Assembly: GCA_050942745.1 (NCBI GenBank)
Contig: JBMNNX010000003.1
Location: 11,240-75,239 of the forward strand
Length of the DNA stretch: 64,000 nt
Source: UBA10939 sp050942745
Lineage (GTDB): Bacteria; Myxococcota; Myxococcia; Myxococcales; UBA5297
Reading direction: 5' to 3'
In this document: piece by piece, positions 53,574 through 62,651 of the stretch
Layout: each line of letters begins with the position of its first letter
Numbering within the stretch: the first letter of the stretch is position 1
Translations under genes and position numbers: made by a program
Notes under the pieces: model-generated
What the model saw: only the letters and a program-made list of their open reading frames with translations
Told to the model about the DNA's origin: nothing
Database searches by the model: none

Positions 53574-54113
53574 ATGACTACACAGCTTGCGCTGCTCCGG
53601 GCGGTCAACGTGGGCGGGCACGGCAAGATGCCGATGGCGCGCCTGTGCGAAGTCTTCCTCAACCTCGGCTTCGGCGGAGCGCGCACGCTTCTTCAGTCGG
53701 GCAACGTGGTCTTCGAGGCGTCTGGGCCGCGCGCGCTGCTCGAGAACAAGATCGAGAGCGCGTTGGCCGACCAGCTCGGCCTGCAGACAGAGGTCATGGT
53801 CCGCAGCGCTGCCGGGTGGGCCGCTATCGTGGCCGGCAACCCCTTCCCCGACGAAGCGAAACGAGACCCCGCGCACCTGGTGCTTGCCGTTCTCAAGGGC
53901 ACGCCGCGAGCACGGGCGGTGGAGGACCTCCGCGCAGCCATTCGAGGCCCCGAGCTCTTTCACGTCGAACGCGACCACGCGTACATCGTCTATCCGAACG
54001 GCATTGGCCGCTCGAAGCTGACGAGCCAGGTCATCGAATCGCGGATCGGCACGCGGGCTACCGCTCGCAACTGGAGCACCGTGCTCAAGCTGGCCGCGCT
54101 CGCAGGGGTCTGA
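53574..54113 (+). CDS. DUF1697 family protein
   Basis: ATG 53574; 179 residues. Family signatures: LALLRAVNVGGHGKMPMARL at the start, ARTLLQSGNVVFEA, and the C-terminal YIVYPNGIGRSKLTSQVIES with GTRATARNWSTVLKLA. DUF1697 is widespread and has no established activity. It stands alone between the barrel gene and the SNF2 remnant. Confidence 0.93.
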   Translation: MTTQLALLRAVNVGGHGKMPMARLCEVFLNLGFGGARTLLQSGNVVFEASGPRALLENKIESALADQLGLQTEVMVRSAAGWAAIVAGNPFPDEAKRDPAHLVLAVLKGTPRARAVEDLRAAIRGPELFHVERDHAYIVYPNGIGRSKLTSQVIESRIGTRATARNWSTVLKLAALAGV

Positions 54114-54204
54114 GCCGAGCGAGGGCTATCCGGCACCGCCGAGCCGCTCGCGCAAGCCCGACGGCAGGCGCGCGATGCACCCACCCGCCGCTTGCACCTG
54201 CCGG

Positions 54205-55633
54205 TCAGTACCGCGCGGAAAGCCCCGCGCCGATCTGGGCAGCAAAGCCATCGACCAGCGCTATGCCCCCGTGCGTTTCGTCCGGCCCGAATCCGAGCCG
54301 CACGTCCGCGTGGATTCCCAGGTACTGGCTGAGCCACAGGCGCCCGGTGCCGCCAACGAACCCGTTGAACGAGTTGCCTTTCAACTCCCTTGGCTCGAAC
54401 GCATCCAACACCGTTCGCCTCAGAAAACCGATGCCCACGCGAGGCGTGAGCTCGACCGATTCGCTCGGGCTTAGGTGCACGGCCAAAGCTGCGTCGAGCC
54501 CCACATCAGTCATCCTCGCCACGTCAGCGCCGTGCAGGCTGCTGGTGTGTCGCCCACTACGAAAGGCGACCATCCCACTGAGAAAAGGGCCGACGATCCG
54601 GCCGAGCCGGTCGCGATCGACCTCGACCCAGCGGCCGCGCAACATCGCAAGCCCGCTCTCGCCGCGAGCAGGGCCTCGATCTCGGCCTCGGTCAACGGCG
54701 CGCCGTCGAGGCTCACGCTTCCCTGGAACTCGAGCAGCGCGTCGCTCCCGAGCTTCGAGGGCGCGCGGCCGCCTACCCCGGCGCTCACGCGCGCGGCCTG
54801 GGCGGTCGTTTGCCCTGCCAGCCGGCAGGCATCCGAACCATCACGCCCGCCGCCTCGAGCGCGGGCACCGAGCCGAGGAACTCGAAGGCCTGCCGGGGCG
54901 ACCAGCGCATCGGGTGGAAGATCTCCCCGGCTTCGACCATCTTGCGCAGCCACGGCTGGCTCTCGGAGGCGCGCTGGACCGGCAGCAGCAGCGAGAGCAA
55001 CCGCTCACGGTTCTTCGCCCCGGCGTACTCGCGCAGGGCCTGACCGAGCGGCAGGTGCTGGACCTTGGCCGCGTTCGACAGGCGCGAGGTGTAGGTCGCG
55101 AGGAAGGCGAACGGGAGCTGCTCGTCCTTGCGGTTCTCGGCGAGGTTGAAGCAGACGCGCCCGACGAGATTCCAGGCGGGATTGCGCGCCTTGAGGAACT
55201 CTCCGACCGACCCGCCCGCCTCGCGCAGCTCGATCCGGAAGGCCTCGTCGAGCTCGCTCCAAAGCCGTTCGAGCAGTTCGGCCGAGACGTACTCGGCGCC
55301 GAGCATCGGCGGGACGGCGAGCGCGAGCGTCTCGAGCTCGTCGTCGTCCGGCGCGGGCAGGAGCGCCTTGCGGCCCAGCTTTTCGACGTCGGGGACAGTG
55401 CAGACGGCGGTCACATAGCGGGCGGCGAGCTCGCGCCAGTAGCTCAGGGACGGGGGCAGCGCGACTCCGACCTCGGCCGCGCCGAGCTGCAGCAAGCCGT
55501 GCCCGGCACCGCGCTCGAACGCCCCGAGCAACCTGTCGCCGAGCGCTGCCTCGACGGGCGAGCCTTCCTCGGCCCGCTCGAGGCGAAGGGTTCCTTCCGG
55601 GCTGAGGCGTGGCGCGAGGCGGGTCGAATCCAT
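54205..55633 (-). pseudogene. SNF2-helicase N-terminal remnant joined to an outer-membrane barrel remnant
   Basis: From ATG 55633 an intact frame runs 283 codons with the N-terminal pattern of bacterial SNF2 helicases (ARNPAWNLVGRVCFNLAENR, AGVMVRMPAGWQGKRPPRPR). After 54785 it continues in another frame (VSAGVGGRAPSKLGSDALLE, DGAPLTEAEIEALLAARAGL), then after about 54650 in a third (MLRGRWVEVDRDRLGRI), all colinear with the SNF2-associated region. From about 54600 the sequence turns into barrel strands (VELTPRVGIGFLRRTV, LGIHADVRLGFGPDE) ending in AGLSARY. The helicase ATPase domains are absent, so a deletion has fused two unrelated genes. Confidence 0.75.
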
Positions 55634-56357
55634 GGGGCGTGCACGGGCTTCTACAGCAGTCGTCCGGGATGGAACAATCGCACGGCCGGGACCCCAGCGG
55701 ATCGTCGCCGACGACGATCCCGCGGGGTCGGCACCTCGGCTCGGTGCGTCTCGCCCTTCCGCGCTTTCGGAAGGAAGCATGCTCGGCCGCTGCGAATCGC
55801 CCACCGAGCGCCCGCGACGCCCCTCCCAAACCCGCCGGGCGCCAACCCGGCCTGGGTGAAGCCGCTCCTCGCGGGCCCGAAAGGCGCCCTCCAGGTCCCC
55901 GAGCCCCTTCCTTGTGGCCACCCTGGCCGTGCGCAGCGTGGCGCATCCCCGGAGAGGCGCCTCCCTTGGCTTGCGGCACGTGGCGCGCACCTCGTGTGGT
56001 GCCTCCTTGGCTTGCGCCACGTGGCGCGAAGCTCGTGGGTCGTCTGGAAGGTCGTGGAGAGCCTGGGGACGGCGCTGGGCGGCCGATGGAAGGCCTCGGC
56101 ACGTGACCGGGTGGCTTTCCCGGAGGGCAAGGCAGGCTTCGGCCACGCCTGGACGCCCGTGGCGGCGCGACGGACGCGAAGAGCGCGTCTATTCGCCAGC
56201 CAGGCGACGAGCTGGGCGAAGCGCGAAGCGGGCGAGGCCTCGGACAGGCTGCTGGCTGCCTGTGTGGCCGTGACCTAAGCCATCGTTTTCCTTCGCCTCA
56301 TGCCTTCTTCGAGCGTCGCCATGGCGCAGTAACTCGGCGGTCGCCGCCTGCGCCCGC
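55634..56357. other. Non-coding region with imperfect 44-bp repeats, 724 bp
   Basis: Three degenerate units near 55908-56050 share CTTGGCTTGCG(G/C)CACGTGGCGCG. Open frames on both strands are Arg/Gly/Ser-rich and lack motifs. The rest is featureless GC-rich DNA. Confidence 0.4.
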
Positions 56358-56609
56358 ATGATTGAGGCCATGAAAGCCCTGCTCGCACTCACCTTGGCAC
56401 TCTCCCTCGGCTTGCTTGGCGGCTGCGTCATGGTCCCCGCGTCCTCTTCCCGGCCCGCGCATTCGTCCAAGGAGTTGAAGGGCTGTCCGCCGGGACATCG
56501 CTGGTCGGACGGCCGTTGCCACGACCGCGGAAAGGACCACGACCCGGCCAGGCACCACGGCAAGGGCCACAACCACCACAACGGCAAGCACGACAAGTCC
56601 CGGCACTGA
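56358..56609 (+). CDS. Small His-rich lipoprotein
   Basis: 83 residues from ATG 56358 (ATG 56370 is an alternative that begins nearer the signal). Lipobox LLGGC, then PASSSRPAHSS and a short motif CPPGHRWSDGRCHDRGK with two Cys, followed by a His/Lys/Gly-rich tail (PARHHGKGHNHHNGKHDK). Metal binding is plausible. It is too short for family assignment. Confidence 0.7.
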   Translation: MIEAMKALLALTLALSLGLLGGCVMVPASSSRPAHSSKELKGCPPGHRWSDGRCHDRGKDHDPARHHGKGHNHHNGKHDKSRH

Positions 56610-56774
56610 TCCGCCAGCGCCACCTGCCTCGCCGGTTCGCCCGCGCGCGCCGTTCGACCGATCCCGTCCCCTCCCCGTCATCCCGGCCCGTGCAAAGCCT
56701 GCGACCGCTCGTGAAGCGGGCGCCCGGGCGGTTGGCGGCTTCCGCGCCAGATGCACAAGGTCGAAGAAGGCTAG

Positions 56775-57611
56775 GTGCATGGGGGTGGGGGCGTGGCGGC
56801 AACCGGAAGGGTCGGTGGTGGGGCATCTTCTTGGCGAGGGGTGGGCGGGGCAAAGCATTTCAGGCTGCTGGCGATCGCGGTCGGAGCCCTTCTCTCTTTC
56901 ACGGCGCGCCCGTGCCTGGCGGCCGACGAACCCGGCAGTAGTGGCGGCGGCTCGTCGTGGGGCCGGAACCGGCTCGCGACTTCGGGTCTCTATCCGATCT
57001 GGGAAGACACGGGCTCGCTGCTCGAGCCGGCCGACATCCAGCTCGCGACCAACGGAATTCGCGTCCGCATCCCCGGCGGCGTGCAGCTCGGGCTTCAGCC
57101 AACCTATTACCTGCACCGCGCGCCGAACCTGGAGGCGAAGGTCTCCATCCTGAAGCGCGCGGAGTTGCAGTTGGCGCTGCGCCAGTCGGTCATCGTCCTC
57201 TTCCGCAACGCGCAGGACCGGATGATCACCCCGGTCTACGCCTCGCGGCTGTCGAACCCGAGCTCGAACGTCGTGCTTGCGCCGGCCTCGCTGCACGCGA
57301 CCTGGCGCCCTTTCTCGTTCCTGCTCCTCCACGCCTCGGCGACCGTGCTGCCGATGCTCTCCAATGAGAAGGACTTCGAGAACCGCGCCGTCGGCGGCCT
57401 CTCGGCGATGGTCGAGTTGCCGGTGGTGCGGGGCCACTCGCTGCTGCTGCACGGCGGCGAGGTCGGCCTGTGGGACCACGACTTCGCCTATCTCGGCGCT
57501 TCGTACCGGCTCAACTACGCCTGGTTCATGATGCAGCTCGGCTTCGCCTATCGGCTGCGACCAGAAGGCGCGCAGGGCTCGCCGCTGCTGAGCGTGGGGG
57601 CGTACCTATGA
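56775..57611 (+). CDS. Outer-membrane beta-barrel protein, first gene of coupled envelope operon
   Basis: 278 residues if ATG 56775 is used; GTG 56841 is an alternative that places the signal peptide (LLAIAVGALLSFTARPCLAA) nearer the N-terminus. The mature part is a barrel of about ten strands (GIRVRIPGGVQLGLQPTYYL, LEAKVSILKRAELQLAL, LHATWRPFSFLLLHASATVL, YRLNYAWFMMQLGFAYRL). No family is named. Its stop codon overlaps the next start as ATGA, which strongly supports translational coupling with the two downstream lipoproteins. Confidence 0.78.
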   Translation: MHGGGGVAATGRVGGGASSWRGVGGAKHFRLLAIAVGALLSFTARPCLAADEPGSSGGGSSWGRNRLATSGLYPIWEDTGSLLEPADIQLATNGIRVRIPGGVQLGLQPTYYLHRAPNLEAKVSILKRAELQLALRQSVIVLFRNAQDRMITPVYASRLSNPSSNVVLAPASLHATWRPFSFLLLHASATVLPMLSNEKDFENRAVGGLSAMVELPVVRGHSLLLHGGEVGLWDHDFAYLGASYRLNYAWFMMQLGFAYRLRPEGAQGSPLLSVGAYL

Positions 57612-59386
57612 GGTCGCGCCGAAGATTCCTTCGAGCGATGGCCGATCAGGTCGAGCGTAGGCCGTGCTTGCGAGGCCATAGTCGAGGGCGTGCCGCGTTC
57701 GCCCTGAGCGTAGCTCCCGGCGCGCCAGCGACGGGAGCGGAGTCGAAGGGCTCCTCGATTCCGGAAGCGCGGCCACCGTTCGCCCTGAGCGTAGCTCCCG
57801 ACGCGCTGGCGGCGGGAGCGGAGTCGAAGGGCTCCTCGATTTCGGGCAGGCCCCTCGACTCCGGGGCGACCTCCGGTCGCCCCTACGCTCGGGGTGACCG
57901 GAAGAGGAAGAGCTCAGTCGCACGGCGCCGCGCGCTGGCCGCAGCAGCGCTGCTCGCGCTCGCTGCCTGCGATTGGGACTACTACGCGCTGACCAACAGC
58001 GTGCCGATCGAGGGCGACCCGGCCGCGAACCCCGTCGTCCACGTGATGCTCGCGGTCGATAGCCTCGCCTACTCCGCCGTGGTCGACGCGCAGAGCCGCG
58101 GCGCCTTCCCCGGCTTCAAGCTGGCGCGCCACGTGACGGGCTTTCCCGGCTCCTCGGACATCTCCTGGACGCGCATCCTGCACACCGCGCCCATCGAGTC
58201 GTACGAGCTGCAGTACTACGATCCGATCGAGCACCAGGTGGTCAACGGCGGGTATTCGGGCCTGCTGCTGCACGCGGTGCCCTTCGGCACTCGGCCCTGC
58301 TACCAGGCCTTTGACTTCAGCGCCAACGGCCTGACCAACGCGCTCTACAACTACGGGTCGCCACGCTACAGCCTGGGCACCACCCTCGACAACGTCTTCA
58401 CCCTGCTCGATGGCCGGGCCCAGACCCGCAGCACCGAGGCCTTCCTCGCCTTCATCAACGAGATCGACGCCATCGGGCACATGGATCCCTACGGGGACTA
58501 CCTCGAGGCGGTGCTGGTGCTCGACCGGCGCATCGAGGCCTTCAAGGCTGCCCACCCCGAGCGCACCTGGCTCTTCACCCTCGTCTCGGATCACGGCCAC
58601 AACTTCATCCCCTCGCCCGACGACAAGATGATTCGCTTCCACGACGAGCTGCCGCGGATGGGCATCGAGGCGGTCGAAAGCCTCGCTGGCCGCGACGCCG
58701 ACGGGCCGCTTGCGGCGGTCCCCATCGTCCACGCCCGCGTCACCTACGTCGCGCTCCACACGGTGCAGGAGCAGGCCCCCGAGATTGCCCGGCGCGTCTC
58801 CGGCGCTCGGTTCACTGACCTGGCGATCGCCAAGCTGCCCGCGCCCGAGGGCCGCGCCGAGCCCTGGTACGGCATCTGGCGCGACGGCGAGCTGGCGCTG
58901 TGGTTTGGCCACGACGCGCAGACCGACAGCTACTTCGTGGACCTCAGCGGCAAGCTCGATCCGCTCGGCCTCGGCTGGATGGGCTCGGGAAACCGAATCG
59001 CCGCATTCACCGATCAGGAGCTCTTCGAACGCACCCGCTACTCCGACTTCCCTGACCTGCTCTACCGCACCCGGACGGCGCTCGAACCGATCGGGCTCGA
59101 GCACGCGGCGCAGGTCCTCGTCTCGTTTCGCCATCCGTACGCCTCGGTCGGCTTCGAGGTACCGGGAGGAGGCAACTCCATCGCCATCGCGAGCTTCCAC
59201 GGGGGAATGCACCGCCTCGACACGAACGGCGTCGTGCTTACCGAGGCGCGGGATCTGCCGCCGGCCATCCGCTCGGACACCTTCCTCGAGCTGTTCCCCA
59301 TCTTCGCCAAGCGCATCGCCGAGCGCGGGATGCTGCGGGCGAAGGCCGACGCGAACGAGAGCCTCGACTACTCGTCGATGCCATGA
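57608..59386 (+). CDS. Alkaline-phosphatase-superfamily-like lipoprotein with repeat-derived N-terminal extension
   Basis: ATG 57608 overlaps the previous stop (ATGA) and is the only in-frame start close to the coupling site; 592 residues. Residues 1-100 are unusual: two family A repeats are translated in frame as FALSVAPGAPATGAESKGSS and FALSVAPDALAAGAESKGSS, 27 codons apart. Only then comes a lipoprotein signal (RRRALAAAALLALAAC, Cys121). The mature domain shows HVMLAVDSLAYSAV, DISWTRIL, FINEIDAIGHMDPYGDY and TLVSDHGHNF, the metal-site layout of alkaline-phosphatase-like phosphodiesterases. The stop overlaps the next start (ATGA). The substrate is unknown. Confidence 0.8.
   Translation: MRSRRRFLRAMADQVERRPCLRGHSRGRAAFALSVAPGAPATGAESKGSSIPEARPPFALSVAPDALAAGAESKGSSISGRPLDSGATSGRPYARGDRKRKSSVARRRALAAAALLALAACDWDYYALTNSVPIEGDPAANPVVHVMLAVDSLAYSAVVDAQSRGAFPGFKLARHVTGFPGSSDISWTRILHTAPIESYELQYYDPIEHQVVNGGYSGLLLHAVPFGTRPCYQAFDFSANGLTNALYNYGSPRYSLGTTLDNVFTLLDGRAQTRSTEAFLAFINEIDAIGHMDPYGDYLEAVLVLDRRIEAFKAAHPERTWLFTLVSDHGHNFIPSPDDKMIRFHDELPRMGIEAVESLAGRDADGPLAAVPIVHARVTYVALHTVQEQAPEIARRVSGARFTDLAIAKLPAPEGRAEPWYGIWRDGELALWFGHDAQTDSYFVDLSGKLDPLGLGWMGSGNRIAAFTDQELFERTRYSDFPDLLYRTRTALEPIGLEHAAQVLVSFRHPYASVGFEVPGGGNSIAIASFHGGMHRLDTNGVVLTEARDLPPAIRSDTFLELFPIFAKRIAERGMLRAKADANESLDYSSMP
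57698..57750 (+). repeat. Palindromic repeat, family A copy 4, in coding region
   Basis: TTCGCCCTGAGCGTAGCTCC, partial hairpin, GAGTCGAAGGG; read in frame by the lipoprotein gene. Confidence 0.85.
57779..57831 (+). repeat. Palindromic repeat, family A copy 5, in coding region
   Basis: A second, nearly identical unit exactly 81 bp after copy 4, also in frame. A related inverted half (CCCCTCGACTCCGGGGCG ... CTACGCTCGGGGTGACC) follows at 57851-57900. Confidence 0.85.
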
Positions 59387-60264
59387 GCGCAGCCCGTCTC
59401 GGCCCAATCGCCGCGCCGACCATGGCCGTGTGGCTGGCCGCCGGCGGGTGCGCCTCTCTCGGCGAGCGGGTCGTGCTCGTCGAGGGCCCCGCTTCGCCGC
59501 CGCGCGCTTCCGGCGCCATCAAGCTCGCCACCTTCAACCTCTACAACCGCCCTTGGGATCGAGAGGTGCGCCTCGCGCGCGCTCGCGAGGAGCTGCTCGC
59601 GCTCGACGCAGACGTCGTCGCCCTCCAAGAGGTCTCCGAAGGCTGGTTCGCCGGGCGCGACGCCAAGCCGATGCTCGCGAGCCTGCCGTATCCGTACCAG
59701 GCCTACTTCATGCTCGAGCGGCGCGGGCCGCTCCGGGAGAACGGGCTCTATCTGCTGTCGCGCTGGCCCATCGAGAAGGCCGAGGGAAAGGTCTACGAGA
59801 TCAACCGCGCCTTTCGCCGTAAAGGCTTGATGGCCGCGACAGTGCGCGCGCCCGAAGTGACGCTGCGGCTGGTCAACCTGCACCAGGCCTCGACGCGCGA
59901 TTCCTCGATCACGCTGCCGCAGGCCGACGCGGTCTGCGCCACGCTGGGCGAGCGGCGGCCCGGCGAGCTCGTCGTCGTGCTCGGCGACTTCAACGCGCAG
60001 CTCGACGAGGCGCCGGTCGAGCGCATCATCGAGCGCGCCGGCCTCGTCGCGGCTCAAGACGGTGAGGAGTCGCCGCCGATGTCGTGGGCGCCCTACGGCC
60101 GCGGCTGCGCGGGCGAGGCCGGCGAGAGGATTGACCACATCCTCGTCTCGCGTCCGGGTCCCGACCAGCCGTGGCGGGTCCTCTCGCAAGGCGTCGTGAG
60201 CGCGGCAGAGCCGTTCCCCTCGGACCACTGCATCGTCTGGGCTCTCGTCGGGAGGCAGGACTGA
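59383..60264 (+). CDS. Endonuclease/exonuclease/phosphatase (EEP) family lipoprotein
   Basis: ATG 59383 overlaps the upstream stop as ATGA; 293 residues. A short signal with lipobox AAGGC. EEP motifs in order: IKLATFNLYNRPW, VVALQEVSEGW (metal Glu), GLYLLSRWPI, LRLVNLHQAST, VVVLGDFNAQLDE, GERIDHILVSR and FPSDHCIVWALV (catalytic Asp-His). The family includes sphingomyelinases, DNase I and inositol-phosphate phosphatases. Being an envelope lipoprotein with an alkaline-phosphatase-like partner, a phosphodiester in the periplasm or outside is a likely substrate. Confidence 0.92.
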   Translation: MSAARLGPIAAPTMAVWLAAGGCASLGERVVLVEGPASPPRASGAIKLATFNLYNRPWDREVRLARAREELLALDADVVALQEVSEGWFAGRDAKPMLASLPYPYQAYFMLERRGPLRENGLYLLSRWPIEKAEGKVYEINRAFRRKGLMAATVRAPEVTLRLVNLHQASTRDSSITLPQADAVCATLGERRPGELVVVLGDFNAQLDEAPVERIIERAGLVAAQDGEESPPMSWAPYGRGCAGEAGERIDHILVSRPGPDQPWRVLSQGVVSAAEPFPSDHCIVWALVGRQD

Positions 60265-60357
60265 CGAGGGTGCCGGGCCGCAACCCAGGGCGCGCCGGAG
60301 CGCTCGCGCGAGGGGCGGAGCGCTTCGGAGGCGGATCGATCGGCAGACGCGACGCTC

Positions 60358-61305
60358 CTACTCAGCGCACAGCGGGCGCAGCTCGCAGGTCGTGCTCTGC
60401 TCGTTGCATCTCAGGCCGCTCATGCATGGGTCCTCGGCGCACGACTGCCCCAGGCCAACCCCGGTCTTGAGGAAGAGGAAGACGTCTGGGAGCTCGCACC
60501 CGTCGTTCTCGCTGCAGGCGGCGTGGAGCTCGCACTCATCCGGCGACTCGCACGCCTCGCCCCGCGCCTTCCACTTCTGGCACGACCCGTTGACGCAGCC
60601 GTAGCCGGGCGCGCACTCGTCCCACCAGGAGCACGAACCGGAGGTCTTGCGCGCCTCGCACTTGCCGCTGTCCGCGCAGTAGCTGCCGCCCTCGCAGACG
60701 GTCGTGAAAGGGTCACAGGGGTCGTTCTGCGAGACCATGCGCCGACGCGAGCACTTGCCCTCGAGGCAAGTCAGGCCCTCGCTGCACACGGCGTCGTGCG
60801 CCCCTTCGACACAAGCATCGCCTTCGCGCAGCCGCGTCACACAACGCGAGCACCAGGGCTCGCTCGACATGCTGATCCGGCAGGCAGCGCCCCGCTCGCA
60901 GCCCGGGTTGCAGGCCTCGCCGACCTTCGCGGTGCCATAGAAGACCTCAACACACTCGGGCGGAAGCGAGTTGCGCAGCGTGCAGTCGAGTAGCTCGTGA
61001 CAGGGGAGCGACTTGACGGCGTCGATGCACTTGCCGGCAGCGACCGAGTCGAAGAGCAGGCCACCCGGACCCGCCTTGTTCGCCTGGTTCTCGTAGTAGG
61101 CCGTCCAGTAGGCCGTCGCGAGCTCGAGGTCGGCCTTCTCGCACTCGGCCTCCTTCTTGGCCCAGGCCTCTGCCACCTGCTCGCCGAAAGCGAGGACCTC
61201 GGCCGCCGGGCCTCCGGCGTCCGGTGTGTCCTTGGCGGTCTCGGACTCGCTACAAGCCACCGCCAGCACTGCCACCGCCGTAATCAGCACACACGAAAGC
61301 TTCAT
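60358..61305 (-). CDS. Cys-rich lipoprotein with Dickkopf-like repeats
   Basis: ATG 61305; 315 residues. Lipobox LAVACS. A helical region (residues 35-110) is followed by about twenty Cys residues in short modules such as GEACNPGCERGAACR, GDACVEGAHDAVCSEGLTC, CEGGSYCADSGKCEA and CAPGYGCVNGSC, as in the Dickkopf_N-like repeats common in myxobacterial surface lipoproteins. Disulfide-stabilised and extracytoplasmic. Function unknown; it is divergent from another Cys-rich lipoprotein gene. Confidence 0.9.
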   Translation of the reverse strand: MKLSCVLITAVAVLAVACSESETAKDTPDAGGPAAEVLAFGEQVAEAWAKKEAECEKADLELATAYWTAYYENQANKAGPGGLLFDSVAAGKCIDAVKSLPCHELLDCTLRNSLPPECVEVFYGTAKVGEACNPGCERGAACRISMSSEPWCSRCVTRLREGDACVEGAHDAVCSEGLTCLEGKCSRRRMVSQNDPCDPFTTVCEGGSYCADSGKCEARKTSGSCSWWDECAPGYGCVNGSCQKWKARGEACESPDECELHAACSENDGCELPDVFLFLKTGVGLGQSCAEDPCMSGLRCNEQSTTCELRPLCAE

Positions 61306-61503
61306 TGTTCGTCTCCTTGGGGGCTCAGACGCATGTCATGTGCGCCAACTCGCAGCCCCTTGTCGAGAGCCCCCCACGCGATGCGTCGCCTCCAGCGCCT
61401 GGCGCCGATGCACGCCGGGAGCGAAGATGCCCTCAACACCCGAGCTCCCGGGCCGAGGGCGCTCGACTCACCGCGCGGTCTCTCCGCGCAAGGGAGGCGA
61501 CCG

Positions 61504-62295
61504 ATGCCGAAGACGTTCGCGCCATTCGCCGCCGCGCTCTTGACTCTCGCTTGCTACGGAATCGAAACCGAGCCCGCCGACGCCGGCGCCCAGCTCCCGT
61601 GCGAGCGCCCGGTCTACCCCGACGACTGCAGCGAGGTGCCGCGATTCCAGTGCGGGTTCTCAGGGCGCTGCGAGGCCGGCGTCCTCAAAGCCGAGTGGCA
61701 CGAGCACGTGCTGTGCGACTCGGCGAAGGAGGAGATCTTCGAGCTGTCGTGCGAGACGGCCTGCCCCTGGGGCTGCGCCGAAGGGCAGATCCAAGACTGG
61801 CCATCGACCGGCCAGTCCTTCGTCGCCGACTACTGCGCGCCGGCGCCCGACGGCGGCATCGACGGCGGCATCGACGGCGGCGCGGACGGAGGGAGCGCGT
61901 GCGTCTTCGGCCACGACCACACCTGCAACGACGACCCCGCGGTCTCCTCGCTCGAGGGCACCTGCCAGGCCGACGGCACCTGTGCCTGCAACACGGGCTT
62001 CGAGCTCAACCCGGCGACGGGCAAGTGCCGCTACGCGGGCGACGCCGGAGAGTGCTCGCCCCCGCAGCACCCCGAGGACTGCTGCGAGGTCACGCACTTC
62101 CAGTGCGGGTTCATGGCGACGTGCGAGGCCGGCCAGCTCAAGGTGCTCTGGCACGAGCACGTCTTCTGCGGGCCGCCGCCCGAGCAGATCGTCGAGTACC
62201 GCTGCGCCACGACCTGCCCAAACGGCTGCGCCGAGGGCGACATCATGGACTGGCCCGAGAGCGGCCAGGCCTTGTGCGCGAGCTACTGCCTGTAG
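61504..62295 (+). CDS. Cys-rich lipoprotein with duplicated domain
   Basis: ATG 61504 with GGGAGGCG 5 bases upstream; 263 residues, lipobox LTLAC. Two copies of a Cys domain of about 80 residues (first: CERPVYPDDCSEVPRFQCGF, WHEHVLCDS, CPWGCAEGQIQDWPSTGQ; second: CSPPQHPEDCCEVTHFQCGF, WHEHVFCGP, CPNGCAEGDIMDWPESGQ) flank a DGG-rich linker and an EGF-like module (CQADGTCACNTGFELN). I do not recognise the duplicated domain. Surface exposure is inferred from the lipobox. Confidence 0.88.
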   Translation: MPKTFAPFAAALLTLACYGIETEPADAGAQLPCERPVYPDDCSEVPRFQCGFSGRCEAGVLKAEWHEHVLCDSAKEEIFELSCETACPWGCAEGQIQDWPSTGQSFVADYCAPAPDGGIDGGIDGGADGGSACVFGHDHTCNDDPAVSSLEGTCQADGTCACNTGFELNPATGKCRYAGDAGECSPPQHPEDCCEVTHFQCGFMATCEAGQLKVLWHEHVFCGPPPEQIVEYRCATTCPNGCAEGDIMDWPESGQALCASYCL

Positions 62296-62347
62296 GCGGG
62301 CGGGCGCGTCGCCATCGCGCCCCGCCCACATCTCAAGCGCGCGCCGG

Positions 62348-62560
62348 CTACTTCTTCAAGTCCTCGAGCCGCTCCTCGACCGCCTGGACCTCGGCCTGCA
62401 GCTCCTCGAGGTAGGCCTCGAGCTCGGCGATCTGCTCGGCCTTGGTCTGGAAGCGCCGGTTGAACATGAAGCTCATCCAGCCTCCGTCGCTCTGGCAGGC
62501 CTCGGTGTCGTGAGAGTGGTGATCGCAGCAGCATCGGTGCCCATGGTTTCCGCAGCTCAT
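62348..62560 (-). CDS. Small Cys/His-rich protein with C-terminal coiled coil (DUF5320-like)
   Basis: ATG 62560 has AAGGAGG 5 bases upstream; 70 residues. The N-terminus (SCGNHGHRCCCDHHSHDTEAC) can bind metal, and the C-terminus (FQTKAEQIAELEAYLEELQA) is a heptad coiled coil ending ERLEDLKK, as in DUF5320-type proteins. A longer start at 62614 lacks a ribosome site. Function unknown. Confidence 0.85.
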   Translation of the reverse strand: MSCGNHGHRCCCDHHSHDTEACQSDGGWMSFMFNRRFQTKAEQIAELEAYLEELQAEVQAVEERLEDLKK

Positions 62561-62651
62561 GTCGCCTCCTTGCATCGGCGCCTGACCTGGCGCGCGAGGC
62601 CCCATCGTTAACACGGGCGTGCGGATGGTTCACGCGCCGGGCGCGCGAAGC

